A stretch of DNA of 39,673 bases from NCBI GenBank assembly GCA_017454915.1, contig JAFTCC010000026.1:1-39673 (forward strand), read 5' to 3'. Below the pieces are notes generated by a model. That model was not told the DNA's origin. It did no database searches and worked only from the letters and a program-made list of their open reading frames with translations. This document shows, piece after piece, positions 15,060-23,631 of the stretch. Made by a program: the position numbers and the translations under genes. This stretch comes from Paludibacteraceae bacterium. GTDB taxonomy: Bacteria > Bacteroidota > Bacteroidia > Bacteroidales > Paludibacteraceae. Each line of letters begins with the position of its first letter. The first letter of the stretch is position 1.

Positions 15060-16976
15060 CTATTTAATCATATATAACTTACCATTATATATGGTGAAAA
15101 CACCTTTGACTGGGTGTGCTAATTGACGACCCTGTAGGTCGTAGTACACGCCATTTTCAAATCTCAGTTGTCCATCATCATTCGTCGTAGTGCTAATGTC
15201 TGTTGTTTCGTCCAGCTTTGGCATCGTAATTTCTAATGTGCGGTCTGCCGTGCGATCCTGACGGTTTTCATCACCGTAATTACTATAGTCCTGAAGCATG
15301 GAATTGGCCATAGTCAACCCCTCTCCTTGAAGATAAGGCTTTAGGATTGACAGAAGTGACTGTGCTGCAGCATTGTCATATTCATCACCTTCGGCATGGT
15401 AGATATAAGCTGTGGCAACCTGACTTGCAATTAAAGACCACGGGAAGCCTTTTGCGGCTACCATCGCTTTTACATAATTGGTAAGTCTGGTCTTAGCCGT
15501 ATTGGCGAACCCATCTCCAGTTTCTATCTCTGTAATGCTACTGGTGGTTATATTCAGTGTACTCAAATCATTGCTCAACGTGATGGTACGATAGTCGCAT
15601 GGATAGGAGATAAGCGACCCGGTATTGACGTCATAGATATGCTTGCTTAAATCAGAATTATAGTCCTTTGCAATGTCTGACGTATGAATGTGACCCGTGA
15701 AAATAACCCTAATGCCTGCATCAGCCAATGAATTACGCACGTTGGCATAGTCTGCCACAGAAACTGTTTCAACGAATGTGTTGGCACCTGTAAAATGTGG
15801 TATCAGCGGATGATGCATCATAGCAATAACCTGCTTACCGTTGTTGTTTGCCTCTTGAGCCTTATTACAAACCCAAGTGAGAGTGGCAGCAGGAATGGTA
15901 CCACCCGTACCTGAGTCAATGCCGATAACCACCAGGCCAGTAATAGGTTCGCAAACATAAGATAGTGAGTTCTCGTCTCTCTCAGATTCTTCGCCATAAC
16001 CATAATTGGCATACAAACTTGCAAACGAAGCATCGCTGGCCACTTCGGCTGCTGTCGTAGATTCGCCGTCAAAATATACAGCATTGATATTAGCGCCGCG
16101 ATCGTGGTTGCCGGGGATTACCAAAGTTTTGATGCCGACAGCTCTCAGTTCGTCCAACTTCGACACCACGTATTTATGGCTGACAGTCTCTCCGTCTTTC
16201 GACAGGTCACCGGTGATGAGCACAAGACCGGGGCGAATATCCCTCTTGAGACGTATTATCATCTCGTCAAACAAAGCCTTGCTATAGTCCACCAATTTGC
16301 GTTGTCCAGCAAGATAATTTGTCCATGCGGTTCCCTCATTCACCAGCAGTTCTGGAGCCATCACGTGCGGGTCGGATAGTACGATAATCTTGGAGTCATC
16401 AACAGGAGTCACTTGATTGGTATTTAGCAACCAAGAGTTCAACATGGAAGCAACGGAGCTGTCCTGTGATGATTTTGCCCATAAATATTCGCTTGAGAAT
16501 TTGCCGTGCGGTATCAAACGCTTAGCGTCTGCAACCACTCCTGAAATACCCGAACTTTCGCTGGAAACGATTATTCTGATGTTTTTACCAGCCATCGCAC
16601 TACCATTTTTATACAAAAAGGTTTGCATAGGTGCCGCCATGTGCCCCGACCATAATGGTGTGGCAATGATAATGTCATTGTATTCGTTGAAATTCACACT
16701 GATGTCTTTGATGGCAGGATAGCTGCTGCTCAGTGTGGGATTGGCATTAATGGCGTCAACAAGCTCTTGCCCTAAAGAATAATCATTTGCGGCATAATCC
16801 AGCCCTTCTTCAGCAGGCTGAATTTCCATTACGTCTGCATTCAGTTGAGTAACAAGTTCTGAGACAATGGTTTCCACATTATTAGAGTAGCTGTAATAAG
16901 CTACCAGAGTCTTGGCACTAACACCCAAGGTTATTGACAATGCCGAAAATAAAAGTAATAGTTTTTTCATCATCAT
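15060..16976 (-). CDS. secreted flavodoxin-like / calcineurin-type phosphoesterase fusion
   Basis: The predicted protein has 638 residues. After a signal peptide (1-21), residues 23-185 look like flavodoxin: LVAYYSYSNNVETI (FMN-phosphate loop region) and IIATPLWSGHMAAPMQTFL. Residues 196-480 are a metallophosphoesterase with all five motifs: Asp202-x-His204, Gly256-Asp257, Gly289-Asn-His-Asp292, His388-His389, and Gly428-His-x-His431. The C terminus reads YYDLQGRQLAHPVKGVFTIY, a short tail seen on many secreted Prevotella-type proteins. It is therefore exported, and FMN use in the periplasm or outside is not certain. A minus-strand -7 box TATCTTTG lies at 17031-17024. The start could be any of three consecutive ATGs (16976, 16973, 16970). 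Substrates are unknown. Confidence 0.88.
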   Translation of the reverse strand: MMMKKLLLLFSALSITLGVSAKTLVAYYSYSNNVETIVSELVTQLNADVMEIQPAEEGLDYAANDYSLGQELVDAINANPTLSSSYPAIKDISVNFNEYNDIIIATPLWSGHMAAPMQTFLYKNGSAMAGKNIRIIVSSESSGISGVVADAKRLIPHGKFSSEYLWAKSSQDSSVASMLNSWLLNTNQVTPVDDSKIIVLSDPHVMAPELLVNEGTAWTNYLAGQRKLVDYSKALFDEMIIRLKRDIRPGLVLITGDLSKDGETVSHKYVVSKLDELRAVGIKTLVIPGNHDRGANINAVYFDGESTTAAEVASDASFASLYANYGYGEESERDENSLSYVCEPITGLVVIGIDSGTGGTIPAATLTWVCNKAQEANNNGKQVIAMMHHPLIPHFTGANTFVETVSVADYANVRNSLADAGIRVIFTGHIHTSDIAKDYNSDLSKHIYDVNTGSLISYPCDYRTITLSNDLSTLNITTSSITEIETGDGFANTAKTRLTNYVKAMVAAKGFPWSLIASQVATAYIYHAEGDEYDNAAAQSLLSILKPYLQGEGLTMANSMLQDYSNYGDENRQDRTADRTLEITMPKLDETTDISTTTNDDGQLRFENGVYYDLQGRQLAHPVKGVFTIYNGKLYMIK

Positions 16977-17023
16977 TATATTTTTAAGGTTTATACTCTG
17001 CTTTGATAGTGTCCTTAATGTCG

Positions 17024-17057
17024 CAAAGATAAGAAAAAAAATCTATATAGTGCTCAA
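17024..17057 (-). promoter_or_regulatory. promoter of the flavodoxin-phosphoesterase gene
   Basis: On the minus strand, TATCTTTG spans 17031-17024. A GTTG-like element near 17057 is 23 bp upstream, longer than usual. The gap between this gene and the DUF5715 gene is 109 bp, so an own promoter is likely. Confidence 0.55.
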
Positions 17058-17085
17058 CATAAGACTTTTTATAGCTTTTTAAGCC

Positions 17086-17733
17086 TTACCTGACGGTGAT
17101 GTGATAGCAGTGCTGTTTTTTCTCGTACTTGACGTAGCAGCGTCCGTCTGTGCGGAGTTCTTTTAGTGTTTGCCCAAGCAGTTGCGCCATGGTCGCATTG
17201 CTCACGGGTTTGCCAAAGAGCGAGGTCGTTTCATAACTCACGTACGAGATATCGAATGTGGTTGCATATTGGTGAGCGGAATTTTTTACCGCGTTTGTGT
17301 TTACTTGCTGAAGTCTGCTGACATCCTCTGATGTTCGCAGCAGCGATGTTACGATAATCTTGTGTTTTTTGTAGCCCTTTTCCTTTAATTTTTTCTGAAA
17401 CGATTTTCCGATGTCCTCAAGCAATTTTTTAGCGTCGTGTGTCAGATATGGTATCGAGTGTGTCAGGTGGGCAATCTTATAAGCCCTGCAGGTGGAAATT
17501 TTTACGACTTCATTTTTTTGTTTGCTTATCTGGTCACGTGTGTCCAGCGGTGTTATTCCATTTTTTTTAGCAGCTGCGAGTTGAACGTCCTGCATGTCGC
17601 TGAAACGGTATTGCTTTTCGATGCTGACAAATTCGAATGCCGTTTTTGTTTTACTGAAAATTAGATAAGTCGCAATACAGCCCAAAGCCAGTGTGCCCAT
17701 CAGCAATATAAAAAAAATCTTTTTTCTTCCCAT
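17086..17733 (-). CDS. DUF5715 family protein, M15 peptidase-like
   Basis: The predicted protein has 215 residues. It has an N-terminal membrane anchor or uncleaved signal (5-27). The core VTSLLRTSEDVSRLQQVN, then NSAHQYATTFDISY, resembles the zinc-binding SxHxxGxAxD signature of M15 D,D-carboxypeptidases (His154 and Asp161). A further His lies near the C terminus (CYHITV, His211). This suggests a cell-wall peptidase, though M15 function is not proven for this family. It lies 78 bp after rodA on the same strand, next to the elongation operon, which fits a peptidoglycan role. TACTTTTG at 17783-17776 might be its own promoter. Confidence 0.8.
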   Translation of the reverse strand: MGRKKIFFILLMGTLALGCIATYLIFSKTKTAFEFVSIEKQYRFSDMQDVQLAAAKKNGITPLDTRDQISKQKNEVVKISTCRAYKIAHLTHSIPYLTHDAKKLLEDIGKSFQKKLKEKGYKKHKIIVTSLLRTSEDVSRLQQVNTNAVKNSAHQYATTFDISYVSYETTSLFGKPVSNATMAQLLGQTLKELRTDGRCYVKYEKKQHCYHITVR

Positions 17734-17811
17734 TTTGCCTTCTTTTTTATTATTCTGCCTATATGTCTATGTGCGCAAAAGTATATACGCGTTACAAGTT
17801 TGTTTATTTTT

Positions 17812-19260
17812 TTACAGTCTGTCCATTCGCGCAGAGTCAAGGCGAATAAAGATGAACAGCATGAGTGTGAACGACCACAGCGACGAGCCTCCGTAGGAGA
17901 AGAACGGCAGCGGGATTCCAATTACGGGCACAATGCCTATTACCATTCCGACGTTGATGGCGAGGTGGAAAAACAGGTACGAGGCTACGCAATAGCCGTA
18001 GATGCGGCTATAATTGTCGCGTTGGCGTTCTGCCATGAACACAAGGCGGAGCAGCAGAATAAGATAGAGCGACAGCACGAATAACGCGCCCAGAAAACCG
18101 TGCTCCTCGCCAACGGTGCAGAATATGAAGTCGGTGTCCTGTTCTGGGACATATTTTAATTTTGTCTGCGTGCCGCCGCCGAGTCCTTTGCCCGTCAAGC
18201 CCCCTGAACCTATTGCTATTTTTGCCTGATTGACGTTGTAGCCTTGTCCCACGGGGTCTTCGGTGACGCCGAGAGTTACCTTGATGCGGTTGCGCTGATG
18301 CGGCTGAAGATGGTCCATCAGCATGTTGGCGGAGAAAGAGTAGAAAATGACACCGACAGCAAACAGAGCAACCCAAAGTGGATTGCGGTGGTTGTGCGAC
18401 AATGAATAAAGAATCAGGTATATCGCCGCCGTCACTACAGCCCCTATGCTTACGTAGTCTATGCGCACAGGTAACCAGATGTTAACGACAAGTGCGACGG
18501 CGAACAGTCCGGCACTTATGCCGGCTATGATGAAAGCGTGTTTGGGAGCGCGTTCGTTGTTGAGCATAAACACGAATATGACCAGCAGTACGAGCAGCAT
18601 GCTCGCTGTGATGCCCCACGTGCCGCCGCCCAGTGGCAGGGGGCTGTCGCCAAAGGCTATCGTTATCACGAAAAATGCGACAGCGGCAACACCTAACAGC
18701 AAAATCACTGGGGTCATGCCCTCGCGGTAGAACATCAGTACCAGAGCCGCGAAAACCAGGGCTGACCCTGTCTCCTGCTGCGGAACCATGATTATGAACA
18801 TCGGTACGGCAAGCATGATGAATGGCACGATTAAGTCTTTGAGGCTGTTGACTTTATAGCCATACTGATTCATGAATTTCGCTATCGCCATTGCCGTTGC
18901 TATCTTTGCCAGTTCGGCTGGCTGAATGCTGACAGGCCCTATTGTAATCCACGAGCGGCTACCTTTTATTTCAGGAGCCACGAACGGAGTAACTATCAGT
19001 ACCAACAGCACTAAAGCATAGAAAAGGTAGGAGAAGCGCTCAAAAAAGCGCCAGTCAATGAGCATTGTCGCCGCCCCCAACACTAAGGCTCCGGCTATCC
19101 AAACCATCTGTTTGCACCAGCGGTAGTCGAAGTTGAACAGGTCGGTCTGGTCGTAGTTGTACGATGCGCCGTACACGCTCACCCAGCCGCATACCACAAG
19201 GACGAGGTAAAGGCAAACTGTTATCCAGTCTATCGCATATTTAGTGCGTTGCTCTAACAT
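17812..19260 (-). CDS. rodA: peptidoglycan polymerase RodA
   Basis: The predicted protein has 482 residues and about ten membrane helices. FtsW/RodA/SpoVE (SEDS) signatures are visible: KGSRSWITIGPVSIQPAELA, then VTEDPVGQGYNVNQAKIAIG, GGGTQTKLKYVPEQDTDFIF and PLPFFSYGGSS. It is the SEDS glycosyltransferase that polymerises lipid II with PBP2 during side-wall growth. A large extra segment (around 230-310) lengthens it beyond about 370 residues, as in other Bacteroidetes. It starts 3 bp after the end of mrdA and is the last gene of the mreBCD-mrdA-rodA cluster. A 90-bp relic of it lies at 14931-15020. Confidence 0.96.
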   Translation of the reverse strand: MLEQRTKYAIDWITVCLYLVLVVCGWVSVYGASYNYDQTDLFNFDYRWCKQMVWIAGALVLGAATMLIDWRFFERFSYLFYALVLLVLIVTPFVAPEIKGSRSWITIGPVSIQPAELAKIATAMAIAKFMNQYGYKVNSLKDLIVPFIMLAVPMFIIMVPQQETGSALVFAALVLMFYREGMTPVILLLGVAAVAFFVITIAFGDSPLPLGGGTWGITASMLLVLLVIFVFMLNNERAPKHAFIIAGISAGLFAVALVVNIWLPVRIDYVSIGAVVTAAIYLILYSLSHNHRNPLWVALFAVGVIFYSFSANMLMDHLQPHQRNRIKVTLGVTEDPVGQGYNVNQAKIAIGSGGLTGKGLGGGTQTKLKYVPEQDTDFIFCTVGEEHGFLGALFVLSLYLILLLRLVFMAERQRDNYSRIYGYCVASYLFFHLAINVGMVIGIVPVIGIPLPFFSYGGSSLWSFTLMLFIFIRLDSARMDRL

Positions 19261-19263
19261 TTA

Positions 19264-21114
19264 CTATTGGTTGTATGTCTTTACGTTGGTGTTGGTGACT
19301 GATGTTGAAATTCTCTGCTTTAAGTCGGTTCTGGCTATGGTGTCAGTCAGATATTGCTCCATCATGAGGCTTGCGATTGGCGCCGCCCATGTAGCTCCGA
19401 ATCCTGAGTTTTCTACAACGACGGCGACGGCTATTTTAGGGCTTTCTTTTGGGGCAAAGCCAATGAACAGACTGTGGGGACGGCCGTGGTTGTTGTCAAC
19501 GGTGCCAGTCTTGCCGCACATGCTGATTCCGGGAATTTTGTAGTGGCGTCCTGTGCCGTACTCGAATACTCGCCACATTCCCTCTTGAACGTATGGGAAG
19601 TATCTCTTGTCAACTTTGGCGTCATGTCGTCGGTTAAGCATCGAGTCTGCTTTGTTAAGGTGCGGGCTTATGAAGTATCCGCCGTTGGCTATTGTGGCTG
19701 CGGCGTTGGCTATCTGAAGTGGGGTGATTTGAACCTCACCCTGTCCGATGCTGTTTGAGCGTATTGTCATAGAGTTCCAACTGGCGGTGCCCCTGTACCA
19801 TTTGTCATACAGGTCTGTTGACGGTATGCTGCCGCGCGACTGTTGATAGAGGTCCGAATCTTCAAATTTGTGTCCTATTCCAAAACTCATTACACAATCG
19901 CGCCAGCGGTTATATTGCTCACGAAAATTGGCGTTGTCTTTGCCGTATCCGTTTTTTTCCAGTGTGTTTTTATATGCAAGCCAGAAATAGGGGTTACACG
20001 ATTGTTCGATGGCGTTGAGCAGCGATACGGGCGAGCCGTGATGGTGCGTGCATTTGATGGGCTGGCTACCCGGACCGGAGCAGGGGAATGTGCGGTCGGG
20101 TGTGATACCGCCCAGTTGCAGTGCAACGCAAGCCTGAACAGTCTTGAACGTCGAACCCGGAGAGTATTGCGCCTGAAGTGCCCGGTTCATTAGGGGTTTG
20201 GTAGGGTCATGAACGAGAATGTCATAGTTTTGTGAACGCTTGCGGCCGACCAAGAGTGAAGGGTTCCAAGTGGGCGATGACGCCAGTGCCAATATCTCAC
20301 CGGTTTTAGGCTCTATAGCCACAACACTGCCTATTTTGCCCTTAAGTAGGCTTTCTGCCAAAATTTGGAGCTTGACATCAATGGTTAGCGTGATATTGCT
20401 GCCGGCTTTTGGCTCCACGTCATACGCGCCGTTTTCGTAGTTGCCTACTATCCTTCCGCGCGAGTTGCGGAGCAGGATTTCAACGCCTTTCTCGCCGCGC
20501 AGATCCTGCTCGTAGGTGTATTCCAGCCCGTCGCGCCCGGCATAGTCGCCGCGGGCGTAGTAATTGTCGCGGTCTATGTCCGTCTGCGATACCTCGCCTA
20601 TGCTTCCCAGCACTTGGGCGGCGTTAGGATAGGTGTAGTCGCGGAGTGTGCGGTGTTGAATGGCAAATCCGGGATATTTGTAGTGTATGTTCTCCTGTAG
20701 TTCGGCTATGTCCTCCATGCTAAGTTGCGTCATGAATATCTGTGGAGTGTATTTGCTGTAGCCGCGGTTGCGATTCACATCCTTGATTTCTGACATCCGT
20801 TCCTCATATTGTGCCCAGTCGATGCCCAAAGTGCGGCAAACAGAGGCTGTGCCGCCAGTTTTTGACATCTCGTTGATTGTTACAACAACATCGTATGCCG
20901 GCTGGTTATAGACCAACAGCACACCATTGCGGTCATACATCAGACCGCGTGGGGCGTACTTGGTGCGGTGCACAAGAGCGTTGCTCTCCGCCTGGCGGCG
21001 ATACTTGTCCTCTATTATTTGAAGGTAAAACAGACGACACAAATAACCCGACACGACGAGGATGAAAATCCACATCACAACACCATGGCGATAATAGTTC
21101 GCGTCGTTAATCAT
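19264..21114 (-). CDS. mrdA: penicillin-binding protein 2 (elongation transpeptidase)
   Basis: The predicted protein has 616 residues from ATG 21114, which overlaps the mreD stop (ATGA). The longer frame from 21195 runs through mreD and is rejected. It has one N-terminal membrane helix (12-30) and a PBP dimerisation domain (from about 50). The transpeptidase has Ser321-x-x-Lys324 (SPGSTFKT), Ser372-Cys-Asn374 and Lys535-Thr-Gly537. It cross-links peptidoglycan during elongation, together with RodA. It lies directly between mreD and rodA. Confidence 0.96.
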   Translation of the reverse strand: MINDANYYRHGVVMWIFILVVSGYLCRLFYLQIIEDKYRRQAESNALVHRTKYAPRGLMYDRNGVLLVYNQPAYDVVVTINEMSKTGGTASVCRTLGIDWAQYEERMSEIKDVNRNRGYSKYTPQIFMTQLSMEDIAELQENIHYKYPGFAIQHRTLRDYTYPNAAQVLGSIGEVSQTDIDRDNYYARGDYAGRDGLEYTYEQDLRGEKGVEILLRNSRGRIVGNYENGAYDVEPKAGSNITLTIDVKLQILAESLLKGKIGSVVAIEPKTGEILALASSPTWNPSLLVGRKRSQNYDILVHDPTKPLMNRALQAQYSPGSTFKTVQACVALQLGGITPDRTFPCSGPGSQPIKCTHHHGSPVSLLNAIEQSCNPYFWLAYKNTLEKNGYGKDNANFREQYNRWRDCVMSFGIGHKFEDSDLYQQSRGSIPSTDLYDKWYRGTASWNSMTIRSNSIGQGEVQITPLQIANAAATIANGGYFISPHLNKADSMLNRRHDAKVDKRYFPYVQEGMWRVFEYGTGRHYKIPGISMCGKTGTVDNNHGRPHSLFIGFAPKESPKIAVAVVVENSGFGATWAAPIASLMMEQYLTDTIARTDLKQRISTSVTNTNVKTYNQ

Positions 21115-21611
21115 TTTCTTTCGCGGATGAGGACTGCGGTCAGAACAACTACAATGCTGAACAAGGAACTTGTAACTATACGCAGCAAAAGCCAACCGAT
21201 GTGCGCAAAACTAAAACTTTCGAGCAGAAAATAGGCACAATGGTGGACCAGAGTGAGTATTACAGTGTATTTGACAAAGGCGGCAGGCCCGAAAGTGCTG
21301 AAACCGGGCTCGCCGGTTATGCGTTCATAGTCTGACACCAATGTTGACACAACAATGGGCCGCAGATATGAAAACAATGTGCAGGCTGCGGCATGAAGCC
21401 CCAGACTGTTGCAGAAAATATCCATTACCAGACCTGCCGAAAAACCTATGAGCAGCTCAGCCCAGCGTGGTAATGACAAGGGTAAAAGAAATAAAAAATA
21501 AATGTATATCAATGGGTCGCAAAAACTCAAGAGGGCGATGTTGTTCACTACCAGCACCTGTAGCAGAACGACAATCACTAATCTTAATATGTTTTTTGCA
21601 ACAATGTTCAT
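21111..21611 (-). CDS. mreD: rod shape-determining protein MreD
   Basis: The predicted protein has 166 residues and about five hydrophobic segments. MreD is poorly conserved; this call rests on size, topology (LLQVLVVNNIALLSFCDPLI..., GLVMDIFCNSLGLHAAACTL) and position between mreC and mrdA. It is the membrane partner of MreC in the elongasome. Its start overlaps the mreC stop and its stop overlaps the mrdA start by 4 bp. Confidence 0.92.
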   Translation of the reverse strand: MNIVAKNILRLVIVVLLQVLVVNNIALLSFCDPLIYIYFLFLLPLSLPRWAELLIGFSAGLVMDIFCNSLGLHAAACTLFSYLRPIVVSTLVSDYERITGEPGFSTFGPAAFVKYTVILTLVHHCAYFLLESFSFAHIGWLLLRIVTSSLFSIVVVLTAVLIRERK

Positions 21612-22444
21612 TGCATTGATTCTAATTGGCGTTGTTCATTGATATTCGCATTCTTGATGACCTGAACGTATGTCAGCGTGCGGAAATTAACAGCCAGTTC
21701 GACTTTGATGTCGTAGTAAGCGTCCGACTCGCTCAGTTTGCTGCTTTCCACCGTGCCCACCATCACCCCTTTTGGGAAAGTGGCAGTCAGACCGCTCGTC
21801 ACCAGCGTGTCACCGTCTTGCACCTCAACGTGCCGGGCTATGTCATGCAGGGCGGCATAGCGGTAGTCAATGCCATTCCATACCAGCGGACCCACGTAAT
21901 CATTTTTCTTGAAGCGGCAGTTGAGCTGAAAGTCAGGATTGAGAATGGGCACTATCACCGCAAATTTTTCTGACACGTTTTTTACTACTCCCACCGCGCC
22001 GGACGGACTAACAACACCCATGCCTGGTTCAATGCCGTCGCGGCTGCCTTTGTTGATGGTGATGTAGTTCTTAAGTCGGTTTGTAGTAAGGTTAATGACT
22101 TTTGCTGAGATGTAGCGCAACTCGTTTTCTGCTGGCGCAAAGACAGGCTCGATACCTGCTAATCTCTCGTTCTGTTCTGTCAACTCGTTCTCCAATTCGT
22201 TGATGCGGTTCAGCAAATGCGAGTTCTCCTCTGCCAAACGTGCGTTGTCGCCCTTCATCCTGAAAAATTCAATGACGCTGTTGCTCGCACTGTACAGCCG
22301 GGCAACAACGCCATTTGCGGAACTTAAAAAGACACTCTGCTGATAATTCTGGCTTGCGATTAGCATGACAACACATCCTGTCTCAAGCAACAGAAAAAGG
22401 AAAAACACATGAAACCGTATGAAGAACTTCAGCAGATTGTTCAT
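21608..22444 (-). CDS. mreC: rod shape-determining protein MreC
   Basis: The predicted protein has 278 residues. It has an N-terminal membrane helix (about 10-30), a coiled coil (about 65-100, rich in Glu, Asn and Leu), and then the two-barrel MreC domain with INKGSRDGIEPGMGVVSPSG and a GDTLVTSGLTATFPKGVMVG motif. It is the periplasmic scaffold linking MreB to PBP2. It lies 10 bp after mreB. Confidence 0.95.
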   Translation of the reverse strand: MNNLLKFFIRFHVFFLFLLLETGCVVMLIASQNYQQSVFLSSANGVVARLYSASNSVIEFFRMKGDNARLAEENSHLLNRINELENELTEQNERLAGIEPVFAPAENELRYISAKVINLTTNRLKNYITINKGSRDGIEPGMGVVSPSGAVGVVKNVSEKFAVIVPILNPDFQLNCRFKKNDYVGPLVWNGIDYRYAALHDIARHVEVQDGDTLVTSGLTATFPKGVMVGTVESSKLSESDAYYDIKVELAVNFRTLTYVQVIKNANINEQRQLESMQ

Positions 22445-22454
22445 TAGGGCGGTG

Positions 22455-23477
22455 TTATCTCATCAAGAACGTGTATTTCTCCGCATTCTTAAGTGCGATA
22501 CCAGTGCCTCGCGCAACAGCGCGCAGTGGGTCTTCAGCCACGTAGAACGGGATGTTAATCTTATTGGTCAAGCGTTTGTCCAGACCGCGCAGCAGTGCTC
22601 CGCCGCCTGTAAGATATATGCCGCGCTCCACGATGTCAGAATACAATTCGGCAGGGGTGTTCTCCAGAGCCGTCAACACAGCGTTCTCGATCTTAGTGAT
22701 GGACTTCTCTAAGCAGTGGGCAATTTCCTGATAGCTAACCGGAACCTCCATTGGCAGGGCTGTCATGCGGTTCGGACCGCGGACAATATAGTCCTCCGGA
22801 GCGTCATCAAGTTCGGTCAGGGCAGCGCCCACGTTAATTTTGATGCGTTCTGCGGTAGGCTCGCCTATGCGCATATTGTGCATGCGCGCCATATAGTCAA
22901 TGATGTCTTCGTTAAAATCGTCGCCTGCAGTCTTAATGGACTTGTTGGTTACTATGCTGCCCAGCGATATCACGGCAATTTCGGATGTGCCGCCGCCTAT
23001 GTCAACTATCATCGAGCCCTCTGGAGCCTCAACGTCAATGCCAATGCCGAGCGCTGCGGCCATAGGCTCGTATATCATGTAAACGTCGCGCCCGCCCGAG
23101 TGCTCTGAACTGTCGCGAACGGCACGTATCTCCACTTCTGTTGAGCCCGACGGAATACATACCACCATCTTAAGCGAGGTGGTGAAAAAATGACTCTTGT
23201 TGGGTAACATCTTTATCATCTCGCGCATCATCAATTCGCAAGCTTGGAAGTCAGCTATCACGCCGTCGCGCAGAGGACGTATCACGCTTATCTTCTTTTC
23301 ACTGCCCTTGTCGGTCATCATTTTGGCTTTCTTGCCAACGGCTTTCACCTCGTTCGTGCGTGCGTCGAGGGCTATGTAGGAAGGCTCGTCAACCAATACT
23401 TTGTCGTTGCTGATAATGATGGTGTTAGCGGTGCCAAGGTCTATGGCAATTTCCTGTTTGAAACTAAAAAGTGACAT
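22455..23477 (-). CDS. mreB: rod shape-determining actin homologue MreB
   Basis: The predicted protein has 340 residues. The actin-fold phosphate-1 motif IAIDLGTANTIII (11-22), phosphate-2 IVDIGGGTSEIAVI and adenosine motif YLTGGGALLRGLD are all present. MreB polymers guide side-wall peptidoglycan synthesis. It is the first gene of the cluster. Its promoter (TAAATTTG on the minus strand at 23534-23527) is back to back with that of the prenyl synthase. Confidence 0.97.
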   Translation of the reverse strand: MSLFSFKQEIAIDLGTANTIIISNDKVLVDEPSYIALDARTNEVKAVGKKAKMMTDKGSEKKISVIRPLRDGVIADFQACELMMREMIKMLPNKSHFFTTSLKMVVCIPSGSTEVEIRAVRDSSEHSGGRDVYMIYEPMAAALGIGIDVEAPEGSMIVDIGGGTSEIAVISLGSIVTNKSIKTAGDDFNEDIIDYMARMHNMRIGEPTAERIKINVGAALTELDDAPEDYIVRGPNRMTALPMEVPVSYQEIAHCLEKSITKIENAVLTALENTPAELYSDIVERGIYLTGGGALLRGLDKRLTNKINIPFYVAEDPLRAVARGTGIALKNAEKYTFLMR

Positions 23478-23526
23478 AAATTTTTTATATGATTTTTTTA
23501 ATTATTTTTGCGCATTTGCAAGTCTG

Positions 23527-23557
23527 CAAATTTACGATTTTTTTTTCATTGTTACAA
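23527..23557 (-). promoter_or_regulatory. mreB operon promoter
   Basis: On the minus strand, TAAATTTG (23534-23527) has TTG about 20 bp upstream (23557-23555). This is a good Bacteroidetes promoter for the mreB-rodA operon, with a leader of about 40-45 bases. Confidence 0.75.
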
Positions 23558-23569
23558 GAGGAAAAATGG

Positions 23570-23600
23570 TTTGAAAAAAAGAAAAATTAGCGTAAATTTG
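23570..23600 (+). promoter_or_regulatory. prenyl synthase promoter (consensus)
   Basis: TTTG (23570-23573), a 19-bp gap and TAAATTTG (23593-23600) match the Bacteroidetes consensus exactly. Transcription should begin near 23607. That leaves almost no leader for the first ATG (23611) and supports the in-frame ATG at 23632. Confidence 0.85.
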
Positions 23601-23631
23601 CAAACTAATTATGATTGAAAATAAAAGTAAT

